The translations under genes were made by a program, and so were the position numbers. Shown here one piece after another: positions 48,374-57,651 of a DNA stretch of 64,000 nucleotides (position 1 is its first letter; the number at the start of each line of letters is the position of its first letter). Source of the DNA: Kitasatospora sp. NA04385. Lineage in GTDB: Bacteria > Actinomycetota > Actinomycetes > Streptomycetales > Streptomycetaceae. The stretch lies in contig NZ_CP054919.1 of NCBI RefSeq assembly GCF_013364235.1, positions 1,858,740 through 1,922,739 of the forward strand. Direction: 5' to 3'. The notes under the pieces were generated by a model. It was given only the letters and a program-made list of their open reading frames with translations. It ran no database searches and was not told the origin of the DNA.

Positions 48374-48600
48374 GGCGATTTCTCCTCGATGTGACCGGCG
48401 GGCAAGGGAGTTCCGGTCCGGCGTCCCGCGGTTGACGCCCGTTCCGGTCTGCCGCCCGGCCGGTTTCCCCGGCGGCGGTCATCAGCTTCGCCTGCCGCGC
48501 CGCCCGCCGGAAGGCGTTCCGGCTGTCGCCAATCGGACTGCCCGACACCGGACACGACTACGTGCTCATGTCAATGAGGTTCCCGTGCGGCCCGGGCGGG
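48374..48600 (-). promoter_or_regulatory. Structured GC-rich leader upstream of the propeller block
   Basis: Minus strand: CTCAT-TGAC-ATGAG (48565-48578) and CACGACTACGTG (48553-48564) are two adjacent inverted repeats and the first contains TTGACA, a consensus -35. Downstream the RNA could form CCGG-GGAAA-CCGG (about 48460-48472) and other hairpins between 48400 and 48530. A cis-regulatory RNA is plausible. I looked for the ydaO (c-di-AMP) signature, which controls rpfA in S. coelicolor, and did not find its conserved pieces. The rest of 48104-48280 has no gene. Confidence 0.4.
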
Positions 48601-48627
48601 AACGGGCATGACCCCATCTCGCCAACT

Positions 48628-48649
48628 GGGCAAATACCGACCGGGCCCG
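48628..48649. repeat. 22-bp direct repeat, right copy
   Basis: Identical to 43657-43678. Located 17 bp after the pdxH stop and upstream of the leader. Together the copies flank the whole three-gene block. Confidence 0.8.
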
Positions 48650-48665
48650 GCCGTTCGTGCCCGGG

Positions 48666-49319
48666 TCAGGGCCAGAGCCGTCCGCGCGTCCAGTCCTCGC
48701 CCCGGCGCTCGTAGCGCAGCCGGGTGTGGCGGCGGTGCCGGTCGGCCTGCCAGAACTCGACCTGCCGGGCGCGGAGGGTGTAGAGCGTCCACTCGGGCAC
48801 GACCAGGCCGGGCTCCCGCTCGATGCGGTCCCGGGCCTGCTCGGTGGCGCGTTCGAGCTCCCGCAGGTCGTGGAGGGGGTGGCTCTGCCGGCCGACCAGC
48901 GCCTCGGCGCGCGAACCCGACGGGCGGGCCAGGAAGTCGGCGGCGCTGCTCTCCGGCGGCTCGGGCACCACGCGGCCGGTGATCCGGACCTGCCGGGCCT
49001 GCTGCGGCCAGTAGCAGGAGAGCGCCGCCACCGGGTTCGCGGCCAGGTCGCGGCCCTTCGGGCTGGCGGCACCGGCGGCGAACTGCCAGCCGTTGCGGTC
49101 GACGTTCTTCAGCAGCAGCGCCCGCGCCGAGGGCGCACCGTCGGCGCCGACGGTCGAGAGCGTCATCACGTGCGGCTCCCGGACGCCCGCGTCCACGGCC
49201 GCGGTCAGCCAGTCGACGAACAGCGTCTCGGGCCGCTCCGGTGCCGCGTCCGGGTCGAAGTCCGGCAGTTCACCGGCGAAGACCGCCAGCCCGCGCAGGT
49301 ACTGCCTGAGGTCCGTCAC
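48666..49319 (-). CDS. pdxH: Pyridoxine/pyridoxamine 5'-phosphate oxidase
   Basis: 217 residues, FMN-dependent, makes pyridoxal 5'-phosphate. PSARALLLKNVDRNGWQFAA, NPVAALSCYWPQQARQVRIT and SHPLHDLRELERATEQARDR belong to PdxH; the C-terminal WQADRHRRHTRLRYERRGED is its substrate-binding end, with R-x-H replaced partly. GTG 49319 with GGAGGGGATGCGCT upstream. PLP-dependent aminotransferases occur elsewhere in the window but are not linked. Confidence 0.95.
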   Translation of the reverse strand: MTDLRQYLRGLAVFAGELPDFDPDAAPERPETLFVDWLTAAVDAGVREPHVMTLSTVGADGAPSARALLLKNVDRNGWQFAAGAASPKGRDLAANPVAALSCYWPQQARQVRITGRVVPEPPESSAADFLARPSGSRAEALVGRQSHPLHDLRELERATEQARDRIEREPGLVVPEWTLYTLRARQVEFWQADRHRRHTRLRYERRGEDWTRGRLWP

Positions 49320-49375
49320 AGCGCATCCCCTCCGTCCGTCCGGTCCGGCGGCGCCCCCGCCGGGGAGCCTGCCGC

Positions 49376-49807
49376 TCAGCCGCCGAGCAGCAGCCGTTCC
49401 AGAGCCGCCCGGGCGCGGGCGTCGGAGCGGGCCCGGTCGGTGATGGCCGCGGCCAGCTCCCGGGTCCACTCGTCGAGCGGCACCGGCCGCCGCGACAGCA
49501 CGACGCCGCGCACCACCTGGCACACCTCGGCCGTCGCGCGCCCCCGGGTGACGGTCAGGCTGAGCCGCCGGTCGTCGGTCGAGACGTCCAGCCGCTCGAT
49601 CCGGCCCGGGCGGCCGGCCGCCCGGTCGGCCAGGCTGCGTCGGCGCTCGACCGCCACCGCGTCGGCCGGCAGCGCGTCCACGAGCGCGCCGGCCAGCACC
49701 TGGGCGTACGTCTCCAGGTCGGCGGCGTCCCGGCGGAGGGCGGCCGTCAGCAGGTCGATCGAGCCCTCGTCCGGCCCGGCCGGTTCGAGCTGGCCGTCGT
49801 CGGTCAT
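49376..49807 (-). CDS. Hypothetical protein
   Basis: 143 residues, acidic N-terminus, helical region TAALRRDAADLETYAQVLAG, then RIERLDVSTDDRRLSLTVTR and RGRATAEVCQVVRGVVLSRR that look like paired beta strands. No recognised domain. Same strand and close to the two YbjQ-like genes and to pdxH; an operon is likely (gap 59 bp to the YbjQ-like gene). Confidence 0.65.
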   Translation of the reverse strand: MTDDGQLEPAGPDEGSIDLLTAALRRDAADLETYAQVLAGALVDALPADAVAVERRRSLADRAAGRPGRIERLDVSTDDRRLSLTVTRGRATAEVCQVVRGVVLSRRPVPLDEWTRELAAAITDRARSDARARAALERLLLGG

Positions 49808-49866
49808 GTCACTCCTCGGTGCGGTCGGTCGACGCGTGCAGCCTAGGACCTGGAGCCCGTCCGGCC

Positions 49867-50697
49867 CTAGCCGTCCAGGCTGAGCACCATGGTGGGCCGT
49901 TCGATCTCGTGGTCCTCGCGCAGCGGGCGGACCGCGGTGCCGATCGCGAAGAACTCCGTGGTGTGGCCGCCCCAGCGGTGGTTGTGCGCGTTGAGCTGCA
50001 CCCCGACGATGCCCTCGGCCTGCAGCGCCTCGGCCTCGGCCTGCATCCGGGCCATCGCCAGTTCGCGGGCGTCGTAGAGGGCCTGGGTGAACGGCTCGAT
50101 CTCCACGTTCTTGCCGAGGTTGGAGAAGACCGAGCTCATCTTCTGGTGCGCGATGTGGTAGACGCAGGTGCCCATGGTCATGCCGAGCGGCGCGTAACCG
50201 GCCCGGATGAGGGTCCAGAAGTCCTGGCCGGAGAGGTCGGAGGTGAACGGCTGGCCCTTGTTGTTGCGCCAGCCGACCCCGCCGGGCGCGGGGCGGTCGG
50301 CCTTGACGGCGGTGCCGATGGCGATGAACTCGGCGATGTCCGAACCGAATTCGCGCGCCTCCACGCTCAGCCGGACGCCGACGATCCCGTCCGCACCCAG
50401 GGTCGCGGCCTCGGCCTCCATCCGGGTCATGGCGAGTTCGCGCGCGTGGTACATGGCCTGGCTGAGCGTCTCCAGCTCCTGGTTCTTGCCCCAGCGGCCG
50501 AGCTGGATGCCGACGTGGTAGATCGAGCTGCCCAGGACCAGGCCGATCGGCTGGAACCCGGCCTCGCGGACCAGCAGGAACTCGTTGACCGACAGGTCGC
50601 TGGTGAAGATCGAGCCGGGCTTGCCGGGCTGCAGTTCGGCGAGGCGGCGCATCGCGTCGGCCGGTACGCCCTGGGCGGCGGGATCGAAGGTGCTCAT
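49867..50697 (-). CDS. Double heavy-metal-binding (YbjQ/UPF0145) domain protein
   Basis: 276 residues with two tandem YbjQ-like domains: repeat 1 at ~28-135 (ARELAMTRMEAEAATLGADG then IVGVRLSVEAREF) and repeat 2 at ~145-260 (ARELAMARMQAEAEALQAEG then IVGVQLNAHNHRW). Each has FTSDLS...E/DF and GTAV elements. The family is usually one domain of ~110 residues. Start MSTFDPAAQG is preceded by GGGGAGTCCGACCAG. Metal binding is the family name, not proven. Confidence 0.85.
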   Translation of the reverse strand: MSTFDPAAQGVPADAMRRLAELQPGKPGSIFTSDLSVNEFLLVREAGFQPIGLVLGSSIYHVGIQLGRWGKNQELETLSQAMYHARELAMTRMEAEAATLGADGIVGVRLSVEAREFGSDIAEFIAIGTAVKADRPAPGGVGWRNNKGQPFTSDLSGQDFWTLIRAGYAPLGMTMGTCVYHIAHQKMSSVFSNLGKNVEIEPFTQALYDARELAMARMQAEAEALQAEGIVGVQLNAHNHRWGGHTTEFFAIGTAVRPLREDHEIERPTMVLSLDG

Positions 50698-50786
50698 CTG
50701 GTCGGACTCCCCGTGACGGTGCGGATGTGACGTGCGGTCCGGTGGCGGGCCGGTGGCGGCCCGGCGCCGCCGGCCGGTGGTGGGCG

Positions 50787-51719
50787 CTACCGGCGGGCCG
50801 CCCGGGCGAGGCGGCGGCGCAGCCGGTCGCCGTCGCCGTTCAGCGGCATGACCGTGAGGGTGCGCGGCGCGGCGGGCGCGGTGGCGAAGCGGGCGACGGC
50901 GGTGCCGACCATGGTCGCCTCGGTGATGTGGTCGGTCTGCTTGTCCTGGACCATGCAGTGCTCCTCCCAGACGCGCAGGCCGTTGCCGGAGAGGACCAGG
51001 CCGTCGCCGCCGTGCTCCGCGACCTGCCGGTGCAGCTGGGTGCGGGCGTCGGCCCGGACCTGCCGGACCAGGTCCGTCCAGCCGTCCACCTCCTGGTTGG
51101 ACCAGGAGAAGCGCTGCAGGCCGGTCCGGTAGTCGTCGTGGCGCACCCCGATCGACATGCCGACCAGCAGGTCCACCGGCACCCAGCCGGCGGTGATCAG
51201 CTTGGCGAAGCCCTGGCCGTCCAGGTGCGAGGTGAAGGGGCGGCCGGGCCGCACCCGGCCCGCGGCGCGCACCGCGATGCCGATCACCTGGAACTCCAGG
51301 CAGTGCGGCGCGGCCGGGAACGGGGTCATCGTCAACCGCGCCGCCACCACGCCGTCACCGCCGAGCGCCGTGCACTCGGCGGTCATCCGGCCCAGGGCGG
51401 CGCGGCGCGCGTCGTCCAGCACCTTCACCAGGGGGGCGGAGGGCGCGCCCCGGCCCGACAGGGCGACGGTGGCGCGGTTCCCGCCGTTGAACCACCCGCT
51501 CCGGTAGCCGCAGGCGTGGTAGCCCCAGTAGCGCCCGCTGCGGCCGACCCGGTAGACCGCCGACCCCATCACCTGGCCGACGGGTTCGAACCCGACCGAC
51601 CTGATCGCGGCGAACTCGCCCGTCGACAGCGCCGACGACCAGGTGCCGCCGGCCCGCCCCTCGGCGACCCGCGCCGCGGCCACGGGCGGCAGGCCCGTAC
51701 CGTCCCAGGACTCCGTCAT
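50787..51719 (-). CDS. Second double YbjQ-like domain protein, diverged paralogue
   Basis: 310 residues. Same double arrangement as the downstream gene: WSSALSTGEFAAIRSVGFEPVG and ALGGDGVVAARLTMTPF in repeat 1, FTSHLDGQGFAKLITAGWVPV and HGGDGLVLSGNGLRVWEEH in repeat 2. Identity between the two proteins is low but the order is the same, so an old tandem duplication. Start MTESWDGTG at 51719 after GGGGGGTGGACACC; a longer start at 51776 is possible. The next minus-strand gene starts 90 bp downstream. Confidence 0.8.
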   Translation of the reverse strand: MTESWDGTGLPPVAAARVAEGRAGGTWSSALSTGEFAAIRSVGFEPVGQVMGSAVYRVGRSGRYWGYHACGYRSGWFNGGNRATVALSGRGAPSAPLVKVLDDARRAALGRMTAECTALGGDGVVAARLTMTPFPAAPHCLEFQVIGIAVRAAGRVRPGRPFTSHLDGQGFAKLITAGWVPVDLLVGMSIGVRHDDYRTGLQRFSWSNQEVDGWTDLVRQVRADARTQLHRQVAEHGGDGLVLSGNGLRVWEEHCMVQDKQTDHITEATMVGTAVARFATAPAAPRTLTVMPLNGDGDRLRRRLARAARR

Positions 51720-51896
51720 GGTGTCCACCCCCCGTTCCAGGCCCGGCCGGTCCGGTGCCGAGGTCCGATCTGGCACCCTACGCAGACCTACCGACGCGGG
51801 AGCGGAGGGGTCGGTTTCTTTGCCGAAGGAAAACCCGGGCGCCGGCCGGGGCGGGGGCGGCGGCCCGGGCGGGGCCGCGGGTGCGCGACCGCCCGC

Positions 51897-52904
<1,008 letters not shown>

Positions 52905-53034
52905 GGGGCCAGTGAACGGGGGCGGCCGGGGCCCGGTCCAGGGACGGAACGGCCGGGAGCGGCGGGCGGGCGGCGGGCCCGGCCTGTCGGATCGTCCAAG
53001 GCGGCGGGGCGGGGCGCGGCGGCAGACTGTCCGC

Positions 53035-53125
53035 ATGACGGGTGGCATGACGGGCGGCGCGGCCGACGGCGCGACGGGCGGCACGACGGGCGGCGCGGCG
53101 GGCGGCGCGAGGGGCGGCGCGGGAC
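53035..53125 (+). repeat. Degenerate GACGGGCGGC-type repeats at the MobA-like gene start
   Basis: Recurring GACGGGCGGC/GGCGCGG units at 9-15 bp periods encode the Gly/Thr/Ala leader. Base composition is close to all G and C. Confidence 0.6.
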
Positions 53126-53706
53126 TGCGGGTTCCGGCCCTGGTGCTGGCGGCGGGCGGCGGTTCCCGGCTGGGCGGGCGGCCGAAGGCGCTGCTGCCCT
53201 ACCGGGGGCGCCCGCTGCTGGAGCACGCGCTGGCGGTGGCGGCGGACGGCGGCTGCGACGGGGCGGTGGCGGTGCTGGGCGCGGCGGCGGCGGAGGTGCG
53301 GGCCCGGGCGGCGACCGGGGAGTGTCGACTGGTCGACAATCCCGACTGGCGCACCGGCCTGGCCTCCTCGCTGCTGGCCGGGCTGGCCGCGCTGCCGCCG
53401 GAGACCACCGCCGTCCTCGTCCTGCTGGTGGACACCCCGGGCGTGACGGCGGAGGCGGTGCGCCGGCTGCGCACCGCGCACGCCGCCCGCACCGACCTCG
53501 CCGCCTGCGCCTACGCCGGACGCCGGGCCCACCCGGTCCTGATCGGCGCCGCGCACTTCCCCTTCCTGCGCACCACCGCGACCGGCGACGCGGGCGCCCG
53601 GGCCCTGCTGGCGAGCCGTCCGGTCGCCCTGGTCGACTGCACCGGCACGGGCACCCCGGACGACCTGGACACCCCGGCGGACCTGGCCCGCTGGGGCATC
53701 GGCTGA
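53035..53706 (+). CDS. MobA-like nucleotidyltransferase (molybdenum cofactor cytidylyl/guanylyltransferase family)
   Basis: 223 residues. NTP-transferase fold: ALVLAAGGGSRLGGRPKALL (nucleotide-binding loop) and VLLVDTPGVTAEAV (metal Asp). By size and motifs nearest to MocA/MobA-type enzymes that attach CMP or GMP to molybdopterin; the divergent moaA supports this. Residues 1-28 are a low-complexity Gly/Thr/Ala stretch (MTGGMTGGAADGATGGTTGG) from 15-bp-like DNA repeats at 53035-53125, so the mature start may be near GLRVPALVLAAGG. The next in-frame ATG is 53047. Confidence 0.85.
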   Translation: MTGGMTGGAADGATGGTTGGAAGGARGGAGLRVPALVLAAGGGSRLGGRPKALLPYRGRPLLEHALAVAADGGCDGAVAVLGAAAAEVRARAATGECRLVDNPDWRTGLASSLLAGLAALPPETTAVLVLLVDTPGVTAEAVRRLRTAHAARTDLAACAYAGRRAHPVLIGAAHFPFLRTTATGDAGARALLASRPVALVDCTGTGTPDDLDTPADLARWGIG

Positions 53707-53745
53707 CGCCCGCCGACGACCGGCGCCCGGCGGCGCCGCCGGGGG

Positions 53746-54462
53746 TCAGCGGTCGGCTTCGGCCAGCAGCAGGGCGGCGAGTTCGCCGGGCACCGAGAGC
53801 ATCGGCCAGTGGCTGGAGTCGAGCACGGCCGACTGCCAGGCGCCGCCGTCCGTCAGCGCGGCGGCGTCGGGGCGGGGCTGCGAGCCGTCGCGGCGGCAGT
53901 GCAGGTAGGTGGCGGTGAGCGAGGCGAGCGGGCGGGGGAGGTCGACCACGTCGGTGAGGGTGGCGCCGGGGTGCGGGACGGCGCGGGCGAGCAGGTCGGC
54001 GGTGTGGTCCGGGGCGAGGCCGTGGGCGGCGAAGGCGGCGGGCGGCAGCGGCGGCCAGTCGGTGCCGTGGGCGGCTATCGCCCTCCGGACGACCGTTCCG
54101 CCGTCGGGGAGCGAGGCGACGAAGGGCTCCCCGTGCACGGGCAGGTTGGCGTCCACGAAGACGGTGCGGCGCAGGCGGTCGCCGAGCCGGGCGGCCGCGA
54201 TGCCGACGGGGACGCCGGAGTAACTGTGCCCGACCAGGACGGTGCCCCCGCCGTCCCCGTCACCGGCCGCCTCGACCGCCTCGACCGCCGCCACGATGTC
54301 CCGGACGTGGGTCTCCAGGCCGGCGCTCTCGGCGCGGCGCTCGGCCAGGCCGGCCAGGGTGATCGGCACCGCCCGGTGCCCGCCCGCCTCCAGCAGCGGC
54401 ACCACGTCGTCCCAGGCCCAGGCGCCGAGCCAGGCGCCCGCCGTCAGTACGAAAGTCGTCAT
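53746..54462 (-). CDS. Alpha/beta-hydrolase
   Basis: 238-residue soluble hydrolase in the salicylate-binding/hydroxynitrile-lyase-like branch: oxyanion and helix FVLTAGAWLGAWAWDDVVP, nucleophile elbow LVGHSYSG, and the catalytic His in LDSSHWPMLSVPGE; the acid is in or near the HCRRDGS region. No signal peptide. Substrate unknown. Convergent with the MobA-like gene, and its promoter faces the next plus gene. Confidence 0.9.
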   Translation of the reverse strand: MTTFVLTAGAWLGAWAWDDVVPLLEAGGHRAVPITLAGLAERRAESAGLETHVRDIVAAVEAVEAAGDGDGGGTVLVGHSYSGVPVGIAAARLGDRLRRTVFVDANLPVHGEPFVASLPDGGTVVRRAIAAHGTDWPPLPPAAFAAHGLAPDHTADLLARAVPHPGATLTDVVDLPRPLASLTATYLHCRRDGSQPRPDAAALTDGGAWQSAVLDSSHWPMLSVPGELAALLLAEADR

Positions 54463-54733
54463 GCCGGAAACCTACGCCACGTGATCGCCCCGGCAGGGAG
54501 CGGAGTTGACGGAAGATCAGTTCCGGTCGGGGCGGAACCGGGGGGTCCGTCCGTCCCCGGCGTTCCGTGCGACCGCGTGCGCCCCCGGCGCGCAACCGTT
54601 CGCTCACCTTTCCGCCACCTCAACTCCGCTGGAGGAATCCCTCATTCCGCACCGGCCGGGCCCCCGATCGGCCAGGATGGAGGGAATCCTCCTCGCATCA
54701 GATCCGACCCGATCCGAACGGACGGTGACCGCC

Positions 54734-55603
54734 ATGCCGCTGCCCGAGGACGCCGCCGACGCCGCTGACACCGCCGCCGACGCCGGGGTGCCGACCGGCT
54801 TCTCCCCCGGTTCGCCGTCGGGGGCCAGCCACCTGCGCTGCCCGGCCTGCCGGGCCGAGCACCGGTACGAACCGCCGAGCCTGCCGTGCCCGTGCGGGGC
54901 GCAGCTGCGGGTGCCGCTGCTGCGCGGCGGGGTGCCGGTGCAGGTCAGGTTCCGGTCCTGGGAGGACTCCTGGCTGAGCATGCGCTGTCCGCACTGCGGG
55001 CGCAGCGACCAGTGGCCGCAGCCGGAGTTCACCTGCGACTGCGGGGCGACCGTGCGGCTGCCGGTGGACCGGGTGCCGCGCCTGCAGAGCACCGAGGCGC
55101 GGGCGGCCCGTCCGGTGGAGAGCGCCCGCCCGTACACCACCGCCGTCCCGCCGGCCGCGCCCGCCGCGGCGCCGGACCCGCTGGCGGCCGGTTCGGGCCG
55201 GGCCCGGGCGCTGCGCCCGCCGTTCCGTCCGCAGCCGGTGCGCACGCCGCAGGACGCGGTGCTGACGGCGGCCCGGTACCTGCAGTGGCTGGGCTTCTAC
55301 GACCTGGAGCTGGTGCCGGGGCAGGAGCGGGACTCGACCACGCTGCTGGGCAGCCGGATGGTGGCCCGGGTGGACACCTGGACGGAGCCCGCCGACGTGA
55401 AGGCGGTGGAGTGCCTGTGGCTGGAAACGCTCCACAGCGAGGACGTCGCGGCCGCCATGTTCACCGTCTCGGGTTACTCCCGGCAGACCGTGGTGCGCGG
55501 TGAACAGCTGCTGGTGGCGCTGTTCACGCTGGACGCGGCGGGCATCCCGCAGCCGTCGAACGGTGCCGCCGAGGCCCTGATGGAGACCGGCTGGACCTCC
55601 TGA
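54734..55603 (+). CDS. Double zinc-ribbon protein with nuclease-like C-terminal domain
   Basis: 289 residues. Two zinc ribbons: Cys36/39/52/54 (CPAC...CPCG) and Cys85/88/101/103 (CPHC...CDCG). After a Pro/Ala linker the C-terminal domain (175-280) reads TAARYLQWLGFYDLELVPGQ, RVDTWTEPADVKAVECLWLE and VVRGEQLLVALFTLDAAG, resembling the Mrr/restriction-endonuclease fold found in many streptomycete proteins. The expected D-(E/Q)-x-K is not complete (VECL at the ExK position), so catalysis is doubtful. Cytoplasmic. Start ATG 54734 or GTG 54725. Confidence 0.65.
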   Translation: MPLPEDAADAADTAADAGVPTGFSPGSPSGASHLRCPACRAEHRYEPPSLPCPCGAQLRVPLLRGGVPVQVRFRSWEDSWLSMRCPHCGRSDQWPQPEFTCDCGATVRLPVDRVPRLQSTEARAARPVESARPYTTAVPPAAPAAAPDPLAAGSGRARALRPPFRPQPVRTPQDAVLTAARYLQWLGFYDLELVPGQERDSTTLLGSRMVARVDTWTEPADVKAVECLWLETLHSEDVAAAMFTVSGYSRQTVVRGEQLLVALFTLDAAGIPQPSNGAAEALMETGWTS

Positions 55604-55779
55604 GGCCGCGGCGGCGGGCCGCCGCCGCGCCCGCCCGGCGACCACCGTCCGGATCGGGCCGTTCCGGATTTCCTCGCGCTCGTGATCTGGTGCACAAGCT
55701 CCCGCGCGTGTTGAATTGCCGCCACGGCGCGGGCCCTTGGGCCGGCGGGTCGTTGCATGGCGCGCACAAGGAGGTGGCG

Positions 55780-56589
55780 TTGTCGGTGCACGGGACTGCC
55801 CCGGGGGGCATGGCGGACGTCGTCTGGCGGCTGAGGTCGCGCGGCTGCTGGCAGGAGGCGGCGGACCTGCTCCGCCCGCAGGCCGGACGGGACCCGACCG
55901 CGGCGCTCCAGCGGGCGGAGCTCCTGATCGAGCAGTGCCTGTTCACCGCGGACCACTGGGAGCGCGCGGAGGACGCGCTGCGCCAGGCGGAGGCGTCGGT
56001 CGCCGGCATCGAGGCGCGCGCGGCGGCGTCCTGCGCCCGGGGGTTCCTGGCGTACGTGGCGAGCGTGCTGGGCCGGCGGGACCGGCTGGACGAGGCGCAG
56101 GCCGCACTGGGACGGACCTCGGCGCTGCTGGCGCCGCAGGCGCCGGGCCGTCCGCTGCTGGACTTCCGGCGGGGGCTGGTCGCGGAGAACCTGCTGCACG
56201 ACCCGGTGGCGGCGCACAGCGCGTACGCCCGGGCGCACGAGGGGGCCCGGGAGCGCGGGGACGAGCTGCTGCGCTCCTCGACCTGGCGCCACCTGGCGGG
56301 GCTGGCCCGGGCGGCGGGCGACCGGGAGCGGGCGCACGCGGGGTTCGCGGCCTCGCTGCGGCTGCGCGAGGAACTGGGTTTCACGGTGGGGGTGGCGCCG
56401 GCCCTGGCCTCGCTGGCGGAGGTGTCGGAGCCGGCGGAGGCGGAGCGGCTGCGGGCGGAGGCGTCCCGGCTGGTGCAGGCGCTCGGCGGGGTGCCGGTGT
56501 GGCTGGCGCGACGGCTGGCGCAGGTCCCGGCGCAACCCGGTCCCCCGGACGGCGGCACCGGTCACGACCTGCGGCACGGCATCAGCTAA
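55780..56589 (+). CDS. TPR-like helical protein
   Basis: 269 residues of helix-turn-helix repeats with ALRQAEASVAGIEARAAA, RDRLDEAQAALGRTSALLAP, AHSAYARAHEGARERGDELL and AGDRERAHAGFAASLRLREE, typical of tetratricopeptide motifs. AAGGAGG at 55768-55774 points to TTG 55780 (5-nt spacing); GTG 55786 is an alternative. Stop TAA lies inside the iron box of the next gene. Function unknown; perhaps protein-protein contact. Confidence 0.75.
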   Translation: MSVHGTAPGGMADVVWRLRSRGCWQEAADLLRPQAGRDPTAALQRAELLIEQCLFTADHWERAEDALRQAEASVAGIEARAAASCARGFLAYVASVLGRRDRLDEAQAALGRTSALLAPQAPGRPLLDFRRGLVAENLLHDPVAAHSAYARAHEGARERGDELLRSSTWRHLAGLARAAGDRERAHAGFAASLRLREELGFTVGVAPALASLAEVSEPAEAERLRAEASRLVQALGGVPVWLARRLAQVPAQPGPPDGGTGHDLRHGIS

Positions 56590-56603
56590 GGTGAGCCTTA
56601 CCT
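56587..56603 (+). promoter_or_regulatory. Iron box (DmdR1/IdeR-like) upstream of the FhuF-like gene
   Basis: TAAGGTGAGCCTTACCT matches 15 of 17 positions of the reverse-complement streptomycete iron box. It overlaps the upstream TPR-gene stop (56587-56589), so its first bases are also coding. Iron-dependent repression of the reductase is expected. Confidence 0.8.
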
Positions 56604-56631
56604 GCCCGGGGTGAGCAGCAGTCCGGGCAGG
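56601..56631 (+). terminator. 9-bp hairpin directly after the iron box
   Basis: CCTGCCCGG (56601-56609) pairs with CCGGGCAGG (56623-56631), 13-nt loop. It could end TPR-gene transcription or form in the 5' leader of the FhuF-like mRNA. Confidence 0.55.
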
Positions 56632-56683
56632 TCCACCTCGCCGTGCCCGGGCCCGCCCCGGGAGCGCCACCCAGGGAGCCCGC

Positions 56684-57508
56684 GTGACCACCTACCAGGT
56701 CGAGCAGTCCCCCTCCACGGCCTCCGCCGTCCCGCCCGCCGCCCTCGAGGCACCGCCCTGCCTGGACAGCTGGCTGCGCCTCGGCCGGGTCTTCCCGGAC
56801 CTGCGGATCCACCACGCCGCCCCGCGCACCGGCTCCGGCTGGACCACCGCCGCCGCGCTGGCCGGCGACCGGTCCGCGCTGGAGGCGATGATCGCCTTCG
56901 ACGAGCGGCTCGGCCTCGACCTGTACGGCGCCCCGACCCGGCCGGACGTCACCGCCGGGTTCAGCCTGCACCGCTACGCCTGGCCGGTCTCGCTGGCCTT
57001 CACGCTGCCCTGGCTGCTGGAGCGCCGCGTGCCGGTGCTGCCGCCGTCCCGGGTGTCGATCAACCGCACCACCGGCGAGCTCACCGCCCGCCCGGCGGGC
57101 TTCCACTGCCTGCCCGACGACCCGGCGGCCGGCCGGCCCGACGCCCTGGTCGTCCCGGACCGCCCGGCGCTCGACGCCGCCCTGCGCACCGCGCTCGCCG
57201 AGCACTTCGCGCCGCTGCTCGACTCCTTCCGCCCCGCGGTGCGCCGCGGCCCGCGCACCCTGTGGGCGCTGGTCACCGACGACGTGGTGGACGGCCTCTG
57301 GTACGTCGCCGGGCTGCTCGGCGAGGAGCCCCGGGCGGTGGCCGCGCTGGAGGCGCTGCTGACCGGCGACGCCGCCGCGGCCCCGTTCGTCGGCACGCCC
57401 GGCTTCCGCGGGACGGACGGCGCCCGGGCCCGGACCAGGGTCAGCTGCTGCCTCTACTACACCGTCCGGCCGACCGAACTCTGCGTCAGCTGCCCGCGCG
57501 CCCAATAG
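56684..57508 (+). CDS. FhuF-like ferric-siderophore reductase
   Basis: 274 residues. The C-terminal [2Fe-2S] ligand pattern Cys255-Cys256-x10-Cys267-x2-Cys270 (SCCLYYTVRPTELCVSC) is diagnostic of FhuF. N-terminal and middle region (FSLHRYAWPVSLAFTLPWLL, RRGPRTLWALVTDD) fit the family. Reduces ferric siderophores in the cytoplasm to release iron. GTG start with CAGGGAG 6 nt upstream; iron box 80 bp upstream. No siderophore biosynthesis or transporter genes lie in the window. Confidence 0.92.
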   Translation: MTTYQVEQSPSTASAVPPAALEAPPCLDSWLRLGRVFPDLRIHHAAPRTGSGWTTAAALAGDRSALEAMIAFDERLGLDLYGAPTRPDVTAGFSLHRYAWPVSLAFTLPWLLERRVPVLPPSRVSINRTTGELTARPAGFHCLPDDPAAGRPDALVVPDRPALDAALRTALAEHFAPLLDSFRPAVRRGPRTLWALVTDDVVDGLWYVAGLLGEEPRAVAALEALLTGDAAAAPFVGTPGFRGTDGARARTRVSCCLYYTVRPTELCVSCPRAQ

Positions 57509-57651
57509 CACCGCCGGTCTGACGATAATTCATTCCCCCGCCCGGAATTCCCCCCTAACGGGGTAATGGCCCCGATCCCGCCGTGATCGCCGATTTTCTC
57601 CGCCATGATGGTCCCCGCCATCACGACCGGAAAGCGAGGCTGGATCAGGTC

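Noticed and set aside
48374-48600. ydaO (c-di-AMP) riboswitch upstream of the NlpC-like gene
   Set aside because: Expected from rpf/NlpC regulation in streptomycetes, but I could not find the conserved GGGUGAAUC or CAGCUAACC-type segments; reported only as a structured leader.
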